DNA of 64,000 bases from Paraburkholderia adhaesiva (GTDB lineage: Bacteria > Pseudomonadota > Gammaproteobacteria > Burkholderiales > Burkholderiaceae): contig NZ_JAJEJQ010000001.1 of assembly GCF_021390575.1 (NCBI RefSeq), positions 2,022,501-2,086,500 of the forward strand. The letters are read 5' to 3'. Made by a program: the position numbers and the translations under genes. Shown one piece after another: positions 12,067 to 20,356 of the stretch; position 1 is the stretch's first letter, and each line of letters begins with the position of its first letter. The notes beneath the pieces are model-generated. The model made no database searches, was not told the DNA's origin, and was given only the letters and a program-made list of their open reading frames with translations.

Positions 12067-12117
12067 CTGTATATACAAGTGAGCCGAAGTCTAGCCTGGC
12101 CGGCTTGTCTATACAAC
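12067..12117 (-). promoter_or_regulatory. Two HutC-type operator palindromes upstream of hutH
   Basis: Two related near-palindromes precede hutH: CTGTATATACAAG at 12067-12079 and CTTGTCTATACAAC at 12104-12117. Their centres are about 38 bp apart, close to four helical turns. Both fit the TTGTATATACAA-like sites bound by HutC repressors. The nearer site starts 10 bp before the hutH ATG, so binding would block transcription and leader clearance. Confidence 0.72.
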
Positions 12118-12423
12118 ACGTCCGATGTGTCCGGAGACCTGGGATTATCCATGAGTCCCGTCTTTTTCTAGTACTCCAGTCCAGCCCCAATAAAAGCGAA
12201 GGTCGGGAGGCATCGAATGCGCGCCATGCGACACGCGGCGTCCGCAACACCTGACAGCCCCACCACACCGCCGCTACGGACTGGCCCCGCCGGAAAATCC
12301 ACTTATCTCAAACACAAGTGCGCTTCTGCACGTAACTGTTGCGTATCCGTAAGGTCGGTCCGCTAGAATCCCGGCCATTATTCCAACCGCCCAGACGGCC
12401 TGAGCCGCGCCACGGATACGCCG
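12118..12423. other. Intergenic region between hutH and the small membrane protein gene
   Basis: About 300 bp with no supported gene. It must hold the hutH promoter (reading left) and that of the gene at 12424 (reading right). A TAGAAT hexamer at about 12364 is a possible -10 for the latter. Confidence 0.5.
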
Positions 12424-12606
12424 ATGCTCCTCGCGCTGAACTTCTACTGGCTGACCAATCTGCTCGCCATTCTGTTCATCGTCGCGTGCGTGTACGACAC
12501 GTTCTACGATGAATACGGCACGCTGACGCTCGCCGCTGGCGCGATGGGGCTTATCGTGATGGCGATCGAGGTTCTGCTGCGGCCAGAGTTCGAGATGGCA
12601 CTCTAG
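12424..12606 (+). CDS. Small two-helix membrane protein, function unknown
   Basis: The protein has 60 residues, almost entirely two hydrophobic segments (about 5-23, FYWLTNLLAILFIVACVY, and about 33-52, LTLAAGAMGLIVMAIEVL) joined by a short acidic loop (DTFYDEYG). It is not recognised. It is a short inner-membrane protein on its own transcript, ending 30 bp before the convergent DUF899 gene. The codon use, rich in G/C at third positions, supports real coding. Confidence 0.6.
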   Translation: MLLALNFYWLTNLLAILFIVACVYDTFYDEYGTLTLAAGAMGLIVMAIEVLLRPEFEMAL

Positions 12607-12636
12607 CCGACCCCACCCCGGCCTTCACGCGTTGCC

Positions 12637-13377
12637 TCAAGCCTTCTCCTCGTGCGCGCAGCATGCCGCCTGCGGCGCACTTTCGTAGCGATCGTGATGG
12701 CGAATCCACTCGCGCATGTCGCTCTGCTCGTTACGTCCTTTCGGCGTGAACTCGAGCATCGCGTAGGTGCCAAGCAGCAATTCCGCACCTCGTGCATACG
12801 CCGAATACGTGTGATAGACGTTGCCCTCGTCGTCGCGATAGAACGCGCTCACGCCCGGTAGCTCGTCGCTCGCGTAGTCCTGTTCCACGAAGTTATAGAG
12901 CGCCTTGCCGCGTGCCTTGTCGGCTTCGCTGAACGACACGTGATAGTCGAAATTGAAGTCGCTCCCGTTCGACGACACCCACGGAAAACGCCACCCCATT
13001 CGCTTTTTGAACGCCTCGATCTTCGCGAGCGGCGCGCGGGACACGGCCACGTATGAGACGTCGTGATGTTCCAGATGCGGCAGCATGCCGTCGATGTGGT
13101 CGGAAAGGAACGAACAGCCCACGCAACCCTCTTCCCAGTCCGGGCCCAGCATGAAGTGATACACGATCAACTGGCTGCGTGGGCCGAACAGATCCGTCAA
13201 CGTTCGCGGCCCATGCGGCGAATCGAACGTGTACTGCTTCTCAAGCTTCACCCACGGCAACGCCTGGCGCTTCGCGGCCAGCGCATCGCGCGCGTGCGTG
13301 AAGGCTTTCTCCTCTGCGAGCAGCGCCTTGCGCGCCGCCAACCATTCGTCCTGCGAAACAACCTTGTGCGATTCCAT
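12637..13377 (-). CDS. DUF899 family thioredoxin-fold protein
   Basis: The protein has 246 residues and matches the DUF899 family: LAEEKAFTHARDALAAKRQ near the N-terminus, GPRTLTDLFGPRSQLIVYHFM, the CVGCSF segment (two Cys spaced as in a thioredoxin-like fold) and VSRAPLAKIEAFKKRMGW. Members are cytosolic and often described as dithiol-disulfide isomerase-like, but no reaction is established. It is followed on the same strand by an SRPBCC/ArsR pair reading toward it, so the three may form one transcript (ArsR, SRPBCC, DUF899), which is a common grouping. Confidence 0.82.
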   Translation of the reverse strand: MESHKVVSQDEWLAARKALLAEEKAFTHARDALAAKRQALPWVKLEKQYTFDSPHGPRTLTDLFGPRSQLIVYHFMLGPDWEEGCVGCSFLSDHIDGMLPHLEHHDVSYVAVSRAPLAKIEAFKKRMGWRFPWVSSNGSDFNFDYHVSFSEADKARGKALYNFVEQDYASDELPGVSAFYRDDEGNVYHTYSAYARGAELLLGTYAMLEFTPKGRNEQSDMREWIRHHDRYESAPQAACCAHEEKA

Positions 13378-13425
13378 CGTCGGTTCCTCCGTCTGCGTTA
13401 TCGAGAGTCGAGAGCCGCGCCACCC

Positions 13426-13884
13426 TCACGAATGACGAAACTGCTCCACCAGGTTATCGAGCGAACTCGACCAGCCGCCTTGATGCGCGTCGCGCGCAGC
13501 GTCGTCGAAGAAGCGTTCGTGCTTGAGCGTGAGCTCGGTCGCGTTGCCGTCGGCGCGCAGCATGACGGTCACGAGCGATTCGCGCTCAGGTGTGCTGCGC
13601 CACGCCCACGTGAATACGAGCCTCGCGTCGGGCACCACTTCGAGATACTTGCCGCTCACGTCGTGGTCTTCGCCGTCTGGCGCGCGCATGATCACGCGAA
13701 AATGCCCGCCCACGCGCACATCGGCTTCGGCGTGAATACAGGTCGTGTCGAACGGGTGCATCCACTGCATCAGTTGCGACGGCTCCGTCCATGCCGCGTA
13801 GACCTTCGCGGTGCTGGCGTTGAGGCGCCGCCGGAGCGTGAGACTGGGGCTGCTGGCGAAGCCAGTGTCGGGGTTGGCTGACAT
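13426..13884 (-). CDS. SRPBCC (AHSA1-like) domain protein
   Basis: The protein has 152 residues and forms a START/Bet v1-like helix-grip fold of the AHSA1 type: LRRRLNASTAKVYAAWTEP at the start, GGHFRVIMRAPDGEDHDVSGKY in the middle and the C-terminal helix WSSSLDNLVEQF. Members bind hydrophobic ligands; no ligand can be assigned. The start lies inside the 3' end of the ArsR gene (115-bp overlap), indicating translational coupling. ArsR/SRPBCC pairs are frequent in proteobacteria and usually autoregulated. Confidence 0.85.
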   Translation of the reverse strand: MSANPDTGFASSPSLTLRRRLNASTAKVYAAWTEPSQLMQWMHPFDTTCIHAEADVRVGGHFRVIMRAPDGEDHDVSGKYLEVVPDARLVFTWAWRSTPERESLVTVMLRADGNATELTLKHERFFDDAARDAHQGGWSSSLDNLVEQFRHS

Positions 13885-14213
13885 GCATCTTCCTCCACGA
13901 AAGCGGCAAGGCGATCAAGCTGTTCAGTCCAGAAACGTTGATACCGCGAAAGCCAATGCATCGCCTCCTCCATTGGCCCTGCAGCCAGACGGCACGTAAC
14001 CGTGCGACCCGTCTTTTCGCGCGTGACGAGGCCTGCCTCGGCGAGGACGTCGAGGTGCTTCATCACCGCGGGTAGCGACATCGATAGCGGCTGCGCGAGT
14101 GCGCTCACCGAAAGCTCGCGCTGCTCCGCAAGACGCGCAAGCAGCGCACGCCTCGTGGGATCGGACAGCGCCGCGAAAGTACGCGTCAGAGCGTCGTCTT
14201 CATACTTAACCAT
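13770..14213 (-). CDS. ArsR family transcriptional regulator
   Basis: The protein has 147 residues. It has a winged HTH with the typical ALSDPTRRALLARLAEQRELSV opening, the recognition segment LSMSLPAVMKHLDVLAEAGLV and a wing REKTGRTVTC. No metal-binding ELCVCDL-type motif is present, so it is probably not a metal sensor. The start could also be the ATG at 14225. The 38-residue C-terminal tail overlaps the SRPBCC gene. A palindrome covers the start codon, suggesting autorepression. Confidence 0.82.
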   Translation of the reverse strand: MVKYEDDALTRTFAALSDPTRRALLARLAEQRELSVSALAQPLSMSLPAVMKHLDVLAEAGLVTREKTGRTVTCRLAAGPMEEAMHWLSRYQRFWTEQLDRLAAFVEEDACQPTPTLASPAAPVSRSGGASTPAPRRSTRHGRSRRN

Positions 14214-14222
14214 GCGGTTAAG
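14205..14222 (-). promoter_or_regulatory. Palindrome over the ArsR start codon, probable autoregulatory operator
   Basis: CTTAACC-atgc-GGTTAAG is a perfect 7-bp inverted repeat with a 4-bp centre. It spans the ATG at 14213 on the minus strand. ArsR-type repressors commonly bind such repeats. Its overlap with the start codon would let the dimer block both polymerase and initiation, or would mark a leader that begins very near the start codon. Confidence 0.55.
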
Positions 14223-14394
14223 CATAGAAAACGCGCGAGGAAAGTCAAGCAGTAACGATCGAAACAAGCGCGACGCCAGGGCGGCAGGTAAAACCGACAC
14301 GGTGCGCCCGCCCGCGCAGGTTAAACTCTCGGGCACCCTACCCGGTTTTCCCTGCCGCGCGCGCCGCGCCGGCCGCTCCCAGGAGTTTCCGTTA

Positions 14395-15411
14395 ATGAGA
14401 GGCGGTTTCACACGTCCCGTTGTAACCCTCCCGCACGCCCTGACCCTGTTGCTGCTGCTCGCGCTTTCGGGCTGCAGCCTGTTCCGCTCCCCACCGCCCG
14501 TGCAGCCCGAGCCGCCGGTTTCCGCAAGCGAGCCGGAGGCGGCCGCGAGCGAGCCCGAGGCAGCATCCGCGCCAGAGGTAGCGAGCGAGACCGAGGAGAC
14601 GGCCGGGGCGAAAACCGCGCCGAAGAAGCCGCACCCCTCTCTGATCCACCGCCGCCGCCCCACGCCGACGCCGCCCGCGCCTGCCAGCGCCCCGGCCGTG
14701 CCTGCGCCGGCGCCGCTCGTCAGCACGCGAACACTCGAACGCAGCACGTTCCGCACCTTGCTCGACAGCGAAGTCCAAAAAACCGACGGCAAAGTCGTAG
14801 GCCGCGCGGTCGATCTCGTCGCCGGGCCGGGCGGCAAGCCGATCGAGGTGGTCGTGAACCTGCAGGGCTTCATGGGAATCGGCGATCGAAAAGCCTGGTT
14901 CCCGTGGAGCAATGTGCGCGTGAACACCCAGCCCAAAACGCCCGCGATCACGCTCACGCTCGTCACAGGCCAGTCGCCCGCGCTGGACCGGCCGAAAGCG
15001 GGTGGCGCACCCCAGCAGCCCAGCCTCGAAGAGGCAGGGCCGACGCGCCTGCCGATGCTCGATGCGAGCGTCGAACGCCCCAACGGCGCGAAGGTAGGTC
15101 GCGTGGTGGACGTGCTGCTCGACGCCAGCGCGGACCCGCTTGCGGTGGTGCTTGATGTGAGCGGCACACTGGAAAAACGTCAAACTATTGCCGCCGACTG
15201 GGCAGCACTGCACTTCGTCACGAAAAACCGTGTGCTGACGGCTCAGCTCGATATGACCGATCAGCAGATAGACGCTTCGCCGCGGTACGCGAGCGACGCG
15301 TCTGTGCGCGCGGTGAAACCCAACCCTCCGGCGGCGCCGACTGCCCCTGCGGCACCGGCCGCGTCCGCCGCAACCGCTGCACCCGCAGCTTCCTCGCGCG
15401 GTGCCCAATGA
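14395..15411 (+). CDS. PRC-barrel-like lipoprotein with acidic/proline linker
   Basis: The protein has 338 residues. The lipobox LALSGC places the lipidated Cys at residue 27. A low-complexity linker rich in Pro, Ala and Glu follows to about residue 125. Two similar beta-rich segments then appear: SEVQKTDGKVVGRAVDLV near 130-180 and DASVERPNGAKVGRVVDVLL near 220-275. Both resemble PRC-barrel domains, in which K/R-V-G-R-V is a hallmark. The C-terminus is again Pro/Ala-rich. It is probably anchored in the outer or inner membrane facing the periplasm. The ATGA overlap with the MFS gene links the two. Confidence 0.72.
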   Translation: MRGGFTRPVVTLPHALTLLLLLALSGCSLFRSPPPVQPEPPVSASEPEAAASEPEAASAPEVASETEETAGAKTAPKKPHPSLIHRRRPTPTPPAPASAPAVPAPAPLVSTRTLERSTFRTLLDSEVQKTDGKVVGRAVDLVAGPGGKPIEVVVNLQGFMGIGDRKAWFPWSNVRVNTQPKTPAITLTLVTGQSPALDRPKAGGAPQQPSLEEAGPTRLPMLDASVERPNGAKVGRVVDVLLDASADPLAVVLDVSGTLEKRQTIAADWAALHFVTKNRVLTAQLDMTDQQIDASPRYASDASVRAVKPNPPAAPTAPAAPAASAATAAPAASSRGAQ

Positions 15412-16661
15412 CGGGGGCCACACTACGTTCGATGGCCAGCGCGCGAAGTTTGCGGGCGCTCGACTGGCTGAACTTCTTCGTCGCAAACGTACAAACGGGC
15501 TTCGGGCCGTTCATCGCGTCCTATCTCGCTTCGCATAAATGGACGCAGGGCGAGATCGGCCTCGCGCTATCCGTCGGCACGATCAGCGCGATGGTGAGCC
15601 AGGTGCCGGGCGGAGCGGCCGTCGACGCGATGCGCAACAAAAAGGCCGCCGCCGCGTGGGCGATCGCCGCGATCATCCTGTCGGCGTCGCTGCTTGCGGT
15701 GAGCCCGACTGTCGTTGCGGTGATGGCCGCCGAGGTCTTCCACGGTTTCGCAAGCTGCATGCTCGTGCCGGCCATGGCCGCGCTCGCGCTCGCGCTGGTC
15801 GGCCGCCAGAACCTGGGCGACCGGCTCGGGCGCAACGCGCGGTGGGCATCGATCGGCAGCGCGGTGGCCGCTGGCCTCATGGGGCTAACGGGCGAGTACA
15901 TCTCGCCGCGCTCCGTGTTCTGGCTGACGGCCGCGCTCGCGCTGCCCGCGCTCGTCGCATTGTCGATGATCGAGTATGACCAGCGAGGCGCCGCCGCGGC
16001 GGCGCGCCCCGGCAAGGCGGCCACGCCGCACGGCGAATCGCGTGAAAGCATCTTCGACCTGCTGCGCGACCGCCGGATGCTGACGTTCGCGGGGTGTGTG
16101 GTGCTGTTCCACCTGTCGAATGCCGCGATGCTCAATCTCGCGGCGGGCGAAGTGACAGCCGGCATGGGCAACAACGTCCAGCTCGTGATCGCCGCCTGCA
16201 TCATCGTGCCGCAAGCGATCGTCGCGTGGATGTCGCCGTGGGTGGGCCGCACCGCGCAGCACTGGGGACGCAGGCCGGTACTGATCCTCGGCTTTACCGC
16301 CCTGCCCGTGCGCGCCCTGCTGTTCGCGGCGGTCGGTAATCCGTACTTCCTCGTGCCGGTGCAGATGCTCGACGGGCTTTCCGCGGCGGTGTTCGGCGTG
16401 ATGCTGCCGCTCATTGCGGCGGACGTCGCCGGAGGCAAGGGACGCTATAACCTCTGCATCGGACTGTTCGGGCTTTCGGCAGGCATAGGCGCGACGCTCT
16501 CGACGGCGCTGGCGGGGTTCATCGCCGATCACTTCGGCAATACGGTCAGTTTCATTGGCCTCGCGGCGGCGGGCGCTGCAGCCGTGCTGCTGGTGTGGCT
16601 CGCCATGCCGGAGACGCGCGACGCGCTCGAAGAAGAGGAAACCGGCGATGTGACGGCCTGA
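15408..16661 (+). CDS. MFS transporter
   Basis: The protein has 417 residues with about 12 hydrophobic helices split by a cytoplasmic loop near residues 190-215 (YDQRGAAAAARPGKAATP). The loop after helix 2 has the weak MFS signature GGAAVDAMRNKKA. The substrate cannot be read from the sequence. The start codon overlaps the stop of the lipoprotein gene (ATGA), so the two are translated together. A strong palindromic terminator follows 28 bp after the stop. Confidence 0.85.
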   Translation: MTGATLRSMASARSLRALDWLNFFVANVQTGFGPFIASYLASHKWTQGEIGLALSVGTISAMVSQVPGGAAVDAMRNKKAAAAWAIAAIILSASLLAVSPTVVAVMAAEVFHGFASCMLVPAMAALALALVGRQNLGDRLGRNARWASIGSAVAAGLMGLTGEYISPRSVFWLTAALALPALVALSMIEYDQRGAAAAARPGKAATPHGESRESIFDLLRDRRMLTFAGCVVLFHLSNAAMLNLAAGEVTAGMGNNVQLVIAACIIVPQAIVAWMSPWVGRTAQHWGRRPVLILGFTALPVRALLFAAVGNPYFLVPVQMLDGLSAAVFGVMLPLIAADVAGGKGRYNLCIGLFGLSAGIGATLSTALAGFIADHFGNTVSFIGLAAAGAAAVLLVWLAMPETRDALEEEETGDVTA

Positions 16662-16688
16662 GCACCAGCGCCGGACACACGCAAACGA

Positions 16689-16728
16689 ACGGGCGCAGCC
16701 GCCAGATCTGGCGGCTGCGCCCGTTTTC
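16689..16728 (+). terminator. Rho-independent terminator after the MFS gene
   Basis: A perfect 36-bp palindrome (18-bp arms at 16689-16706 and 16707-16724, centre AGATCT) is followed by TTTTC. The arms leave almost no loop, so the real hairpin loop would be the central 4 to 6 bases. Confidence 0.8.
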
Positions 16729-16926
16729 ATTGCGAGCAGTAATAGTTAGCGGTGCTGCGGTGCACTGCGAGGAGTACGGAAGACAAGGTCCGTGTGTGCA
16801 GACAGGGTGGCCCACACACGCCACAGCACCGAAGGCCACCGGCACTCCGCATGCCGTGCGACCGAAGCGCCGGGCGCCAAGGCACCGGGCGCATCAACGC
16901 ATCAAACGCGCACCAGGCCGCCGCGC

Positions 16927-17400
16927 TCAGGCCGCGAGAGCCTCGTCGAGACGGGCTGCGACTACGCTATTAGGTAGATTGTCGATCTTGCTCGCGAGAA
17001 TCATCGCGTCGGCGTTGGCCGGACGATGACGGCGATTGGGACTCGGGCGGAATACGGCGTCGCCACGGCGGATCTTCTCGCCCGTCAGTGCGCATACCGA
17101 ACTGCGCCTTGCGGTGCAGACACGCCAGAGCTGGTCTGAGTAGCGCCCATACGTGGCGTCGCTCCAGCAGACTGTGATGCTCTCGGGATCATGACGCCGG
17201 ATCAAGGTGATGCCCTGCGCATCCCACGAGCGCACAGCGGCACGCCGGCGGCTCGACACCTCCGAAGCGCCGCGTGTGACAGGTACCGGTTTGCAGCTTC
17301 TGCTGCGCTCCGGGTCGCCCGTGAGGGTCATGGGCTCGGAGGCGGCTGACAGCAGGTCAATGGTTTGTCGCCATACGCTGCCGGTATCTAATTTCGTCAT
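16927..17400 (-). CDS. DUF3331-type small protein
   Basis: The protein has 157 residues and is cytosolic. It has features I associate with the Burkholderia DUF3331 family: a central WSDATYGRYSDQLWRV segment, then CALTGEKIRRGDAVFRP and the C-terminal NADAMILASKIDNL. The Cys pair (VCTARRSSVCALTGE) could bind a metal, but this is only a guess. There is no signal peptide or membrane segment. Function is unknown. It is bounded upstream by an unusually AT-rich region. Confidence 0.7.
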   Translation of the reverse strand: MTKLDTGSVWRQTIDLLSAASEPMTLTGDPERSRSCKPVPVTRGASEVSSRRRAAVRSWDAQGITLIRRHDPESITVCWSDATYGRYSDQLWRVCTARRSSVCALTGEKIRRGDAVFRPSPNRRHRPANADAMILASKIDNLPNSVVAARLDEALAA

Positions 17401-18152
17401 AATGCACCTCGTGCATGTAGAAACGATTCAATATGCCGGTCGAATAAACACGCTGCCACGTCCGGATTATAGCGTGTCCGTCTCGCAATCCACAGGGAAA
17501 AGTCAATTTTCACGCGAGACAATCAAAAACGAAAAAATCGAAAGACCTACGCTTTCAGTTCCTGCCACATTCAGACACCAATCGTTTCTTTACGTTTCAT
17601 AACCTTTTTTCCGATTCTTCTAAAAATTACATCTGCGAACCGGAAAAAATAACCGGCACGGTGCCCTGAGATTCGACAGGCGAACATACTTAGCTCGGCC
17701 AGACGTGCCCATAACGGCTGCAGCGCACCGCCTCAACGCCATACCTGACGGGCTTTTGGCGCCACCCGCCGTTCATCGCCGCCTACCTGAATAGTCACGT
17801 CAAACGATGACCAGTCAATGAAACTGAATAAACAGTTAGCGAAGTGGATGCCACCGATCCCATATAGCAAATCGTCAGCGGAAATGCGAGGAATTATCAT
17901 ACGGCGCTGCGCGAAGCTTACAGGAAAACGAATCCTCTTCAGCGCGTCAATTCAACGGACATAAATCTGCAATAAATACGTCTTTAGGGTAATTGCTATG
18001 TCCAACTTCACCGTGATTGCATCAAAGCAAAGAACACTATGCGGTCAAATAGTTCGACAATTTGACCGCACGTAAACATGAAAAGAATATGCCCGTTTAG
18101 TGCATATGAGACAGAGTAACGGCGAGAGTAACGGCGCCCGAAGGCGCCGCCG
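17401..18152. other. AT-rich intergenic region without a supported gene
   Basis: About 750 bp clearly poorer in GC than the flanks, for example around 17580-17660 and 17940-18080. No frame has coding character, and I see no transposase fragment, tRNA or clear repeat. It includes the promoter of the DUF3331 gene. It could hold a silenced (H-NS-like bound) promoter or a lost insertion. Confidence 0.5.
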
Positions 18153-19046
18153 TTAATCGAGAAATTCGGCAGACCGGCGCCGCAACATCGCACCGAAATC
18201 GTCGAGCCAGCCGATCGAGAGACGCCAGCTCTGCCAATAGAGGTCGACGTCGAGCGCGCGGCCCGGCGTGAGTTCGATGAGTTCGCCGCGCGCCAGATGC
18301 GGCGCGATCATGCGCTCGGGACACATGCCCCAGCCGAGGCCATTCACGCAGCAGCGCAAAAAGCCCGCGACGTGCGGTATCCAGTGCCGCGGCGCATCGA
18401 CCGGCGCGCGCGTGATGCGACGAATGAAGCGCTTTTGCAGCTGATCCTTCGGATTGAATTCAACGCACGGTGCGCCCCGCAGCGATTCGCGCGCGACACC
18501 CTGCGCGAAATGACGCTCGAAGAATGCCGGCGAGCACACGGCGAGGTAGCGCATGCGGCCAAGGCGTGTCGAACGGCATCCCTGCACGGGCTCCGCCTGC
18601 GTCGTGAGGGCGCCCTGCACGCTGCCATCGCGCATGCGCTCGGCGGTGTGGTCCTGGTCGTCGATCACGAGATCGAGCAGGATGCCGCGCTCGACGCAGA
18701 AAGGCGCGACGGCGTCGATAAACCAGGTGCCCACGCTGTCGTCATTGACGGCGATGCGCAGCGTCGGCCGCGCCCCGTCGAGCGCGCCCGTGAACGTGGG
18801 CATCCCGCCGCCCAGTTCCGCCTCGAGCAGTTGCACGCGTTCAGTGTGGCGGCACAGGAGTGCACCCGATGCCGTCGCGACGCAAGGCTGGCCGCGCTTC
18901 ACGAGCACGGTGCCGACGCGCTCCTCCAGCAGCTTCACGCGCTGCGAAACGGCCGAGGGCGTGACATTGAGCGCGCCGGCCGCCCGGTCGAACGAACCAT
19001 GCCGCACCACGGCCGCCAGCGCATCGAGCAATGCATAGTCGAGCAT
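18153..19046 (-). CDS. argP: LysR family regulator ArgP (IciA)
   Basis: The protein has 297 residues. The HTH lies at 1-60 (ALLDALAAVVRHGSFDRAA, then TPSAVSQRVKLLEERVG), and the effector domain carries GALTTQAEPVQGCRSTRLG, typical of ArgP. ArgP responds to lysine/arginine and activates the basic amino-acid exporter gene. Here it is divergent from an argO/lysE-like gene 98 bp away, the classical arrangement. Confidence 0.9.
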   Translation of the reverse strand: MLDYALLDALAAVVRHGSFDRAAGALNVTPSAVSQRVKLLEERVGTVLVKRGQPCVATASGALLCRHTERVQLLEAELGGGMPTFTGALDGARPTLRIAVNDDSVGTWFIDAVAPFCVERGILLDLVIDDQDHTAERMRDGSVQGALTTQAEPVQGCRSTRLGRMRYLAVCSPAFFERHFAQGVARESLRGAPCVEFNPKDQLQKRFIRRITRAPVDAPRHWIPHVAGFLRCCVNGLGWGMCPERMIAPHLARGELIELTPGRALDVDLYWQSWRLSIGWLDDFGAMLRRRSAEFLD

Positions 19047-19055
19047 TAGCGTTCC

Positions 19056-19068
19056 TTAATCCGGTTAA
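19056..19068. promoter_or_regulatory. Inverted repeat in the argP-argO intergenic region
   Basis: TTAATCCGGTTAA (TTAA arms around TCCGG) lies 9 bp from the argP start and is of the interrupted-dyad kind LysR regulators bind. It is a candidate ArgP autoregulatory or activation site. Confidence 0.4.
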
Positions 19069-19144
19069 ACAAAATCAGCTTTTCTTATGTGCTTGCAGGC
19101 CGCAGACTAGCGCCGTTTCCGTACGATGTCCAACGGTGTCTCTT

Positions 19145-19762
19145 ATGAACTGGATCGCTTTTTCCCATGGCGCGGCGCTATGCGCGTCGCTGATCGTCAC
19201 CATCGGTGCACAAAACGCCTTCGTGCTGCGCCAGGGCATCTTGCGCTCACACGTCGGCAAGATCGTCGTGCTTTGCACGATCTCGGACTTCGTACTGATC
19301 GGCGCAGGCGTGGGCGGCGCGTCGGCGCTCGTCGAGCGCTATCCGACATTCGTGCATCTCGTGCTCTACGCCGGGCTCGCGTGGCTTGTGTGGTTCGGTA
19401 TCGGCGCGCTGCGGCGCGCGGTACGCCCCGGTCATGCGGTGCTCGATACCGCTGCTGCGAACGCGGCGACCGAGCAGCGCGCGTGGCCAATCATCCTGAT
19501 GACGCTCGCGTTCACGTGGCTCAATCCGCACGTCTATCTCGACACATTTCTGCTGATCGGCACCGCGGGCGCGCGCGAGCCCGCGGGCAGCCGCCTCGCG
19601 TTCGCGATCGGCGCGATGTGCGTAAGCGCTGTGTGGTTCGTGGGGCTCGGCTACGGCGCGCGCGTACTCGCGCCGCTATTTCGCCGTGCTGGCGCGTGGC
19701 GCGTGCTCGATGGCGCCATCGGGGGCATGGTGTTGTTGATTGCGTTCGCACAGTTGCGCTGA
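19145..19762 (+). CDS. argO: LysE/ArgO family amino-acid exporter
   Basis: Inner-membrane exporter of 205 residues with about six hydrophobic helices. The N-terminal GAQNAFVLRQG is the LysE-family signature, and LAFTWLNPHVYLDT is the second conserved stretch, with the membrane Asn-Pro. It exports arginine and/or lysine when internal levels rise. The ATG at 19145 follows the upstream reading and places the first helix at the N-terminus. It is divergent from argP. Confidence 0.9.
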   Translation: MNWIAFSHGAALCASLIVTIGAQNAFVLRQGILRSHVGKIVVLCTISDFVLIGAGVGGASALVERYPTFVHLVLYAGLAWLVWFGIGALRRAVRPGHAVLDTAAANAATEQRAWPIILMTLAFTWLNPHVYLDTFLLIGTAGAREPAGSRLAFAIGAMCVSAVWFVGLGYGARVLAPLFRRAGAWRVLDGAIGGMVLLIAFAQLR

Positions 19763-20356
19763 GTTTGCCCATTCCGGCGCCGCAGGACGAATGCCGAACG
19801 GACATACGCCATAGCCGTCACGGTCGTTAAGTTGCTGCGCCAATGTTTCGGCGATCGCTACGCGAGTACCGCCGCTTTTTATCGGGCATCACACCTTCCG
19901 GATGACGCGCGTTGCTTCTCGCGTTGTCGTACGAATCACGCTTGCGATTGCGTCCGTTGTTGCACGCAGCATCGCCTGATGTTTGGATACCACTCACCCC
20001 AATTGCCTACCCGAGCGATATCGAATCGTTCGATTGCGCGGCGCACACGCGACGGCGAAGCCGCGCTGTTGCGCACGCAACTCAAGTGCGTGTAATCGTT
20101 AGCACGAGCGCGTTAGGCCGCTGCCGGGCGACGCTATCGGATCGCAGAGTCGACCTGGCGGCTTTCACGTACTCAGCGAGCCCTCGTCATCGCAATACGA
20201 CGGTTAGTGCGCCGCCGCAATTTCACCTTCTCCCCTTTCTGCAGTCGATACGGGTCGCGTGCGAAGCGGAACACCGAACCCGCTGCACCCCAAACGCGCG
20301 CGAAACGAATCCATGCCAGAATCGCAGCACCGTGCATTCGACTGGGACACTACCCG
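19763..20356. other. Intergenic region, nothing recognised
   Basis: About 590 bp between argO and the ferritin-like gene. Open frames here are short and Arg/Ser-rich, as expected of chance frames in GC-rich DNA. No hairpin terminator or repeat stood out. Confidence 0.5.
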
